Shown piece after piece: positions 57,997-64,000 of a stretch of 64,000 nucleotides of DNA. Source of the stretch: Symsagittifera roscoffensis (Eukaryota > Xenacoelomorpha > Acoela > Convolutidae); contig NC_087067.1 in NCBI RefSeq assembly GCF_963678635.1, positions 34,561,509 through 34,625,508 of the forward strand. Reading direction: 5' to 3'. The position numbers and the translations under genes are program-made. The notes under the pieces are model-generated. The model made no database searches. It was not told the origin of the DNA and saw nothing but the letters and a program-made list of their open reading frames with translations. Position 1 is the first letter of the stretch, and each line of letters starts with the position of its first letter.

Positions 57997-59210
57997 GATT
58001 GTCCTTCTCCAGAACGCGAATTAGTTCCCACTCGTAAAATTTTCCCTCAATCGGTTCTCTGTTAGAATCAATCAAATTGTATGTTGGAGGATTTCGTGTT
58101 GGTATGTCAAAAACTTCAAACACTTCATCGGTGAACGATTGTTTGTAACCCTTGCGAAAACGTATGTCTACTTTGGCAAGTCTAACATAATCACCAACAT
58201 AAAGCTTTGGACGTCGAACTAACTTCAAAGACTGTTCTGCTCTTAATGAAATCAGGCGAGGAACATCTTTTTTAGTTACTTTATTTGGTGCAAGATTTGT
58301 GACACGATTTGTTCTCGAATTAATTGCATTGACAAAATCTTGTAATTTGTCAATGTATGAGTAAGTCCATTTATCCTCCAAGTACTTATAAATAAGATTT
58401 TTCAAGGAACGGATATTTCTCTCAGCGAATGCGGACTTTTTCTCGCTCTCTGTGCTATATGTGTCTATGCCTTTCTTTTTACATAATGCTTCGAAGGACC
58501 CTTTAAACTCTGTGCCCTTGTCCACCCATACTTTTTCCGGTTGTTTTGTCGTTATCATTAGTTTGAACGCTTCTGCTGTTGTAGTAGCATACTTTGATTT
58601 CAAGGGTTGCACTCTGAGATAGCGGGACATGCAGTCAACTGCAACAAGCAGATACTTAACATCATGGTTGTACTGGGCAAGTTTATCAACAAAGGCCAGA
58701 TCTAATGACCAGATTTCGTCGATATCGTAAACTATGACCTTGAGTCGCGGCGTTTTTCGGATCACAGTTCGATATTTTGTGTAAGCAGGTTCAGTATGAA
58801 GGAAATTTTTAACTTTCTTTCGCGACAAATTGCTTGCTTTTATCAAGTTGTTCACACTACCAAATAACGCGGGACCTTTGTCACTGTATTTAGTTTTCAA
58901 CAATTTTTCTTCAATCTTAGTAATTTTCCCATTGTTTTGTTTGCGCCTTCGTCTTTTCTGACGTTGGAGAATCTGAATCGTTATGGGGCGTTCCGTATGA
59001 GTCAGAGCCTTCTTCTGACTCTTTTTCACGTTTTTGGTTTTGGGTTTTTCTATTACCGCTGAGACTTTTTCGTTTGTGTTTTTTTACTTCTCTTAAGGTT
59101 TGCACTACTTTTTTCCTGCCAAGTGGGCGACGTTGAGCGGGTTCTTGAGAGTCCGGGTTCTCGTTTCTCTTGAGCGTTAATAGGCGCTGACTGAACCGCG
59201 TGTTTGGCAT
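57989..59210 (-). pseudogene. Polinton retroviral-type integrase (probable N-terminal frameshift)
   Basis: The core frame runs from about 59090 to 57989 with the integrase triad D110 (SLDLAFVD), D170 (WVDKGTEF) and E203 (AFAERN), counted from 59029. A C-terminal chromo/SH3-like region includes PKLYVGDYVRL. This frame has no ATG before the core; the codon at 59029 is GTG. An overlapping frame starting with ATG at 59210 (MPNTRFSQRL..., basic then acidic) could be the true N-terminus if one base is lost near 58930. The enzyme would insert the element and make the 6-bp duplication. Confidence 0.85.
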
Positions 59211-59773
59211 TTCGATTTATTACCAGGTTTTCATTCAAGTTGAGAGCAGTTAAAATGTTAATGAACGCCGGATTGTGTAATTTTTTCGTTGGTTGTTGTA
59301 TGTCGTATAAAAATATTGTAGCTTTAAGTCCTGTTGGTACTTTATCTACATATATCACCTCATTGTCACGGTTTATGGTTACTCTTTCTGAATTTTCTAT
59401 GATTTCAAGTACGGTTTTTGCTCTAACAATTTTTTTGTCTTCTAAAACTTGTAACTGTCCTAAAATGCTTTCGGTCTGTCTATTGTGTTTCTCTTCTAGT
59501 ATTTCGTCTTTAACACGTTCGACCGGTACTTCTTCATCGTCCGTTAACAGTTTAAGCTGTTCTTGTTGGGATCAACATTATCCGTAAATGTTTCCTTCGT
59601 TGCAGTAGTCTTACTAGTTTGTGGAGGTAATTGGGGTCTAAGCCGGTTAAGATAGGACAGTTGAGCATTTTTATGTTTAATATTATTATCATGAAGAACA
59701 CGTGCAGCATGTGGCTGCTCTTTAACATATAAGTGTTTCGGAATTAGAATGAATTCTTCAGCAGTCATCATTA
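59053..59773 (-). pseudogene. Conserved Polinton protein (EEFILIPK type), frameshifted
   Basis: The likely start is the ATG overlapping the preceding TAA as TAATG at 59773-59769, giving MMTAEEFILIPKHLYVKEQP. The frame shifts near 59572 and continues as a Glu/Lys-rich, probably coiled segment (ERVKDEILEEKHNRQ, then VRAKTVLEIIENS) to 59053. Polintons of other animals have a protein of this layout between the ATPase and integrase genes. Its role is unknown; a structural role is possible. The C-terminal Arg/Ser-rich part overlaps the integrase N-terminal frame. Confidence 0.5.
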
Positions 59774-60076
59774 AGTTGTGAGGTACTTGTAACAAAAATA
59801 AAGTATTTGTCGAATTAAATGGAAGCCTTCTTTACTCAAAATAATCGCACGTTTTTTGACAACACTGGCTTTTGGAGTTATTAAGTATTTGTATGCTGTC
59901 TCGAATCGTTCGATGTTTGCGATTTTAACGGGTACGTTTCCATTGACTACATTGAGCAAACATTCACAAATAAGTGTTATGATCTCACGATTTGAAGTTT
60001 TTCTAATTAATCTTCTTAGCTGGTCAGGTTTCAGTTGTACCATATGCCGCAGAATAGATAAGTTTTTCTTTTTCAT
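59771..60076 (-). CDS. Conserved small Polinton protein (~90-100 aa)
   Basis: Helical and basic, with ICECLLNVVNGNVPV in the middle and KKRAIILSKEGF near the end. It matches the general pattern of a small conserved Polinton ORF found next to the ATPase. The upstream ATG at 60076 overlaps the ATPase end by 53 nt. A later ATG (MVQLKPDQL, near 60043) would reduce this. The stop forms TAATG with the next gene. No lesion seen. Biochemical role not known to me. Confidence 0.6.
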   Translation of the reverse strand: MKKKNLSILRHMVQLKPDQLRRLIRKTSNREIITLICECLLNVVNGNVPVKIANIERFETAYKYLITPKASVVKKRAIILSKEGFHLIRQILYFCYKYLTT

Positions 60077-60727
60077 TTGTGATTGGAGTAGTTTCTGCTT
60101 CAGATAAGGGTAAATAAAAAACTGTTGGCCCAGGTGGTGTGATATTTGAACAATATCTCAAACAATCTGATGTACGGGGGTCCAAGTCGATTAGAAGATG
60201 TCCAAAAGAGTCTCTGGTAGCTAATTCGTAACAGTTTCTCAAACATTTTGATACATTCATTTGTCTTCCTAAAAGATCTACTTGCTGAACGTCGCGAGGC
60301 GATTTGAACAGAATGATGTGTGAAGTGTTCAAATCAATCGTACGCGACCATCGACTTTGTTGAAACAAATTATGCTTAACATATATTACATCTATCCCTC
60401 TATGTCTACCCGCTGTCGCTAACCTAACAAATTCCTTGTCATTATAGATGTCTTCACATGAATCATCGCGAAAACTAGAAGAACATTTTCTAATTTTCTC
60501 ACAGATTCGAATCCGTCGAATTTCTTGAACTCCACATTCACTTCGCGAGAAGACACTTTTTCTGAGAATGCATTTTGCATCTCTTTGTAAAGATATAGAA
60601 CGGTTCCAAATTTAGGGTAAAAAGTATTTCCCATCAGAAGTTTCAAAATTAACTCAGTTTTCCCGGATCCTGAAGGTCCCACTATCGCCATAAAAATTCT
60701 TGTCGAAGTATCAATCACTTTATTCAT
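60024..60727 (-). pseudogene. Packaging ATPase (FtsK/HerA type), one frameshift
   Basis: It starts at the ATG that overlaps the stop of the membrane-protein gene (ATGA at 60724-60727). The Walker A motif is GPSGSGKT at ~17-24. The Walker B region (LLVF followed by two Asp) is hit by a one-base frameshift near 60468. The rest continues to 60024 with the family blocks RHRGIDVIYV and SPRDVQQVDLLGRQM. The total length of about 234 codons is normal for Polinton ATPases, which drive DNA into capsids. The longer frame starting at 60799 is rejected because of the clean ATGA junction. Confidence 0.85.
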
Positions 60728-61008
60728 ATTCTTGGGTTTGGTAGTACGTAACCAACCAAGCCTGATAAAATCGAGAACCAAACTGACGTTTCTTCGCAAC
60801 TTAATTTAGTGAAAGAAAGTTTGAGAATGCAGAAAGTTAGTAAAATTAGAATTACTACCATTTGCGCAACAAAAACTACTTCAGACCTTGGCAAAGTTAC
60901 ATTGTTACAAAACGTCCATGATTTTTTTTCACTGTTTGTCTCGTTATAATCAAACTCTGTTACTAATGTTGCGTCAGGTTCATCTACTGCTGTTGTTGCT
61001 TCTGACAT
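60724..61008 (-). CDS. Conserved Polinton single-pass membrane protein
   Basis: 94 aa, intact. The N-terminus is acidic; a membrane segment lies at about 45-68 (VVFVAQMVVILILLTFCIL), and it ends WFSILSGLVGYVLPNPRI. A short membrane protein with a W...GY.LPNP ending occurs next to the ATPase in many Polintons. Probably virion- or membrane-associated; function unknown. The stop overlaps the ATPase ATG. Confidence 0.65.
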   Translation of the reverse strand: MSEATTAVDEPDATLVTEFDYNETNSEKKSWTFCNNVTLPRSEVVFVAQMVVILILLTFCILKLSFTKLSCEETSVWFSILSGLVGYVLPNPRI

Positions 61009-61080
61009 TTGAGAAACTATTTATTCTACAGACTGTGTTAGACTTTTTCTCTCTGTGAATGAAGCTTGTAAAAAATTAAA

Positions 61081-61585
61081 TTACTTTTGAGAACAGTAAA
61101 AAATTTCATAACGTGTGAATTCTCTATCATTTATGTCATGCATTTCTAAAACAAAGTTTGCTGGGATATTTGCAGTTTTTTTGTAGTACATTATTTTCTT
61201 CACAGTATCCTCTTTCACAATCGTCTTAATCTCATCTGTCAATTCACTGCTGTTTAGATCCATCTGAACTCCTGGCTGACGTTTGGGTACTAAGACTAGT
61301 TCGGGAAGATATACTCCTCGCTTGCTGGCTAACATTTCTGATAAACTTGAATCTCTGGAAGTATACAAATTGATCAATAACTGGAAAAAACCTCTTCAAC
61401 GTAGACAACTCTTCTTCGGAAATTATTATTTGCTCCTTCCTCTGAACAATTTGGCCACTACAATCAATACGCTCTATTCTCGTTAATGAAATTTTAATAT
61501 CACCCTCTGGAGTCATCCACGCACAAAGCATTGAATTTGGTGATAGGTATGTCTCCACTTTCGCTGATCTCTCGCTGTTGTTCAT
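61081..61585 (-). pseudogene. Conserved Polinton protein, frameshifted near a T6 run
   Basis: The N-terminal frame from the ATG at 61585 reads to RFFPV. The conserved continuation (LPELVLVPKR, then IMYYKKTANIP and the final RYEIFYCSQK) is in the frame ending at 61081. The switch lies at a TTTTTT run near 61388. Together ~165 codons, in line with a Polinton protein seen in arthropods. Function unknown to me. The homopolymer break could be an assembly error. Confidence 0.5.
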
Positions 61586-62069
61586 TTTTCAACCAATCAT
61601 AAAAAACCTTGGTTTTCTTCAGGGCACAATGATTCCTGGAGTTGTAATGTGGAATATGTTTATTGCAACTTGGATAATTTTTAAAATATAAGTTTTCAAC
61701 CCGAGGACAGCCCAAATCATCTAGGTTTTCAATCTTTCGGTCCAAGTACTTGGCCAAAAATTCTGTCTTTTCTTTTCCTTTAACGTAAAAAACGGCACCG
61801 GGATTTCTCAGCACAAAACTCTGAAGTATTTGATTCAAGTTTATGTAAAGATCATCACCGTTTTCCCAATGGAGACCGTGTAAATAATTTGTTAACCAGT
61901 TGTAAGCTTTTTGTTCAAGCTTTGGTAGTATATTGAAATTCACTGGAGGTAGGAAAATGAGTCGATCGCTGTAGTCTGAAGTTGTTATTGCTAATTCTTT
62001 AACCACAAAGGCGTTTTTCTTGTAACGAAAGCCTTCCACGTCAAGCACAACTGATCTCTCGCCTAGCAT
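61500..62069 (-). CDS. Conserved Polinton protein starting with a DVEGF motif
   Basis: 189 aa, intact. It has DVEGFRYKKNAFVVKELAI at the start, AYNWLTNYLHGLHW in the middle, FYVKGKEKTEFL, and a Cys/His-rich C-terminal part (CPRV, SCNKHIPHY, NHCALKKTK) that could bind zinc. The acidic DVEG strand followed by a KELAI strand is compatible with an RNase H-like nuclease fold, but the catalytic set is not demonstrable. The last ~28 codons overlap the start of the next gene. Confidence 0.5.
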   Translation of the reverse strand: MLGERSVVLDVEGFRYKKNAFVVKELAITTSDYSDRLIFLPPVNFNILPKLEQKAYNWLTNYLHGLHWENGDDLYINLNQILQSFVLRNPGAVFYVKGKEKTEFLAKYLDRKIENLDDLGCPRVENLYFKNYPSCNKHIPHYNSRNHCALKKTKVFYDWLKNEQQREISESGDIPITKFNALCVDDSRG

Positions 62070-62130
62070 TCTAGTAAATGATAAACTTCTGGTTTTTTCA
62101 ACTTAATGAAAAGGCAGAACGCTATTCCAC

Positions 62131-63100
62131 TCAAATGCCCAATAAGCTGTTGTTACAGTTCCAGGGCAACATGTAACAGTACGTGGGACCCTGTTGATAA
62201 AATTCGTGTATAAATCCGGCTGCATTGTGCAAAATAGCGTGCAATCGTAAAATTTTGGAATTTTTCAAGTATTTGTCCAAGGAAGAGTTATCAATACCAA
62301 TCAAGCCACCATAAGGTCTCAACTTAATTAAAATTTCGTAGTTAAGGTTATCAGAACTAACAAAAAACAGAGAACATGCAGCTAGAAAATAGTTGCGTTG
62401 GTTAGAATTATCAGGATAAGTTTGTTTCAAAGACGTATAAATTTCGTGAATTATTTTCAAATCAATAGGAGTTACTCTGCTTTTTTGCAATTTCATTATT
62501 TATTTTTTCCAACACCTCTCCAACCTGCTGAATTTCAAGCCAGTGGAAATAAAAGTGACCTTGCAAATACCATTTAGTCTCATTAAGATAACGGTGGTAA
62601 ATAATTAAATAAACCACCGGAAGTTTTTTGTATTTTGATAGCTTGTTGAAACATAGACGGATTTTTCTCTCCAAGTCTTTATCAACCTTTTTTGAGGTAA
62701 AATCAAACGAATAGTCGAATACGTTTTCATAATCAGCAAAATTCAAATCGCTCACAGTACCATACTGTTGTTTTGTAGAAATGCACCAAGAGATTTGTTG
62801 AAGCTCACTCAAATAAAATTGTTCCTTGAAAATTAACTCGTATTCTTTCTTTGAAATTTCCTTTGCCCTTTCGAGGAAGACGACGTAGCGTTCATTACTA
62901 AATTTGAAAAATGAGTTTTTTTCTGCGGTTGAAAACACTCTTTATTGTAAATGTTCATTATCAATATCTTCAGTACACCAAGTTCCCTCTAACTTCATTT
63001 TTCTTATTTCAAAATTTGTCAAATTTATCATTTGGTATATTTTGCCCAGAAACGGCCGCCGCCTTTTGAGAGTAATTTCAATTTACTGCCTTTTCACCAT
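62131..63100 (-). pseudogene. Right-most Polinton gene, two stops and one frameshift
   Basis: The likely ATG is at 63100, behind the shared promoter block. In-frame TAA codons lie at 63083-63085 and 62942-62944. The main part follows (YVVFLERAKEISKKEY, then ISWCISTKQQYG and FNKLSKYKKLPVVYLI). A frame switch at an A-rich run near 62478 leads to the C-terminal part (ILRLHAILHNAAGFIHEF, then GPTYCYMLPW), ending at 62131. The same combination is seen at one end of other arthropod Polintons. About 320 codons in all; function unknown. Confidence 0.5.
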
Positions 63101-63332
63101 AAAATTTAGTTCAAGTTAAGGAATTAGTTTACTGCTGCCAACAGTTAAGCTACGCTGCCAAATTGGCCGGCGCATTTTTATTATATACCATAAAAGTCAA
63201 TTCCCCGTTCACTAACAAATTTCAACTAGGTCGAAAGTTCATTTACCCTAAACAAACATAACAATTAATATGATTCATATAATTAATCAGGACCAATAAT
63301 TAGGACCCAAAAAATTGGAATTAGAAAGATTT
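63101..63332 (-). promoter_or_regulatory. Promoter region of the right-most Polinton gene
   Basis: On the minus strand a TATA-like GGTATATAATAA (63178-63190) lies ~25-30 bp before the block TTGGCAGCGTAGCTTAACTG. That block and the nearby TATATA recur at 25488-25540 in the related Polinton remnant, which supports a functional promoter. No gene in the remainder up to the terminal repeat. Confidence 0.45.
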
Positions 63333-63556
63333 TTGTATCGTGTCCCTTGTTGTTAAGCTAAACTTAGCAAGATCCTAACTAGGGGGTCTTCTGCTTTTTG
63401 GGTGGAAAATCTCTTTCGTTTACAAAATCCTAGGATGAGGGTCCTCCAAAAAATTAAGGACCCCTTTCCTAGGATTTTGCTTTACGTGAGGACCCCCCCC
63501 CCCTTAGGAAGGACCCCCCCCCCCCCTTAGGATCCGGGACACGATACAATACTACT
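63333..63556 (-). repeat. Polinton right terminal inverted repeat, 224 bp
   Basis: Reverse complement of 26404-26627, with the same C/G runs near the outer end and ending ATACTACT. The inner and outer ends are again mirror images (TTGTATCGTGTC and GACACGATACAA). Confidence 0.93.
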
Positions 63557-63562
63557 GCGCAG
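63557..63562. repeat. Polinton target-site duplication, right (GCGCAG)
   Basis: Identical to 26398-26403 and directly adjacent to the terminal repeat. Confidence 0.92.
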
Positions 63563-64000
63563 AGAAGCTAAGAAGACTTGTGAACAATGTCGAAGAAACT
63601 GAAATGGCAGAGATGAGGAAGCTCTAATGAAAAGAATGATTTAGTTGTGTTTTTGTTTTGTTTTGTGTCGCGCTACGTTTATTCCTTGTGCCCTACATAA
63701 CAATGAGTACAGTTTTGGTCCCACCTCAAATGTTCTCTGCATTTCTGACGTTGGAAACCGAAGAGCGCGAACCAAATGCGCCTGCAGAAATAAGACTAGG
63801 AAAACTGCTTCCAAGCCCTTCGTCTGGCTTATCTCCTCAAAGAACACTTCAAATGCGACAAACCATTTGAGATCGATTGCAAAAAAGTCCATTGGAATTT
63901 AATTGATTTCAAATTCGGTTCATTGAATCAAATCCGTGCATTTTTTGGCTGCACTTACTGTAGATAATGAAATAAACTCATTTTAAAAAAATCATTAAAA
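63563..64000. other. Right flank of the Polinton
   Basis: It contains an open + strand frame with ATG at 63703 that ends at 63870 (MSTVLVPPQMFS...) and an overlapping one in another frame. Neither matches anything I recognise and the region is too short to judge, so no gene is called. Confidence 0.4.

Larger units (their letters stand above)
26404..63556. mobile_element. Polinton/Maverick element with a nested LTR retroelement
   Basis: The ends begin AG and finish CT, carry 224-bp inverted repeats and are flanked by GCGCAG on both sides. Inside are the hallmark genes: protein-primed PolB, retroviral-type integrase, adenain-like protease, FtsK/HerA-type packaging ATPase, and double- and single-jelly-roll-type capsid genes. 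Total length is 37153 bp. Removing the nested retroelement and one GTAG leaves 18242 bp, within the usual Polinton range. PolB, major capsid, penton, ATPase and several other genes carry breaks, so the copy is probably not autonomous. Confidence 0.96.

Noticed and set aside
59204..59587. 127-aa + strand ORF
   Set aside because: It is antisense to the EEF-type Polinton gene and has no domain of its own.
60419..60799. Longer ATPase start at 60799
   Set aside because: It would overlap the membrane-protein gene by 76 nt; the ATGA junction gives a cleaner start at 60727.
1..64000. CRISPR arrays, rRNA, tRNA genes or bacterial operons
   Set aside because: No spaced direct repeats of that kind, no recognisable rRNA or tRNA, and the gene content is that of animal mobile elements.

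Overview
The window is invertebrate animal DNA, most likely arthropod. It is AT-rich, has spliceosomal introns and simple repeats, and almost all of its coding capacity lies in two kinds of large mobile element. I see no convincing host gene.

Layout. (1) Positions 1-17740 hold a decayed, 5'-clipped copy (copy A) of a very large Ty3/gypsy-like, env-bearing LTR retroelement. (2) 17741-26397 is non-coding flank with a GTAT-rich tract carrying a ~604-bp tandem duplication (21.4-22.6 kb). It also holds what looks like the right end of a second, related Polinton (about 25.26-25.86 kb). (3) 26404-63556 is a Polinton/Maverick DNA transposon with 224-bp terminal inverted repeats and a GCGCAG target-site duplication on both sides. 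(4) Nested inside it, 38899-57805 is a near-complete second copy (copy B) of the same retroelement. Copy B has two 410-bp LTRs differing at one base and a GTAG target duplication, and it splits the Polinton penton-like capsid gene in two. (5) 63563-64000 is right flank.

Retroelement. Copy B is 18.9 kb and reads: LTR, TGG primer-binding site, 1.25-kb leader, a basic 155-aa protein ahead of gag, gag-protease, reverse transcriptase-RNase H-integrase (with GPY/F tail), then a tightly packed downstream set. That set is two tiny membrane proteins, a Pro/Ser-rich protein, a secreted-type envelope glycoprotein (~870 aa) and an unrecognised ~601-aa protein, followed by a 1.6-kb 3' region and the LTR. 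Junctions in this set are ATGA or short overlaps, which suggests a polycistronic (probably spliced) transcript with coupled translation. Copy A is collinear, so the comparison shows which frames are really coding.

Polinton. Without the nested element it would be 18.2 kb, a normal Polinton size. It encodes protein-primed PolB (two introns), an adenain-like protease, major capsid, basic core-type protein, penton-type minor capsid, retroviral-type integrase, packaging ATPase, a membrane protein and several conserved Polinton proteins. A separate module between ~120-bp inverted repeats carries a PC4-like protein, an HYH-containing protein and an NLS-bearing ORF. Most of these genes have stops or one-base frameshifts, so this copy looks inactive unless some lesions are assembly errors.

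Together this is a virus-like element inside a virus-like element. A retrovirus-like element with unusual accessory genes landed recently in a capsid gene of an already decaying Polinton.
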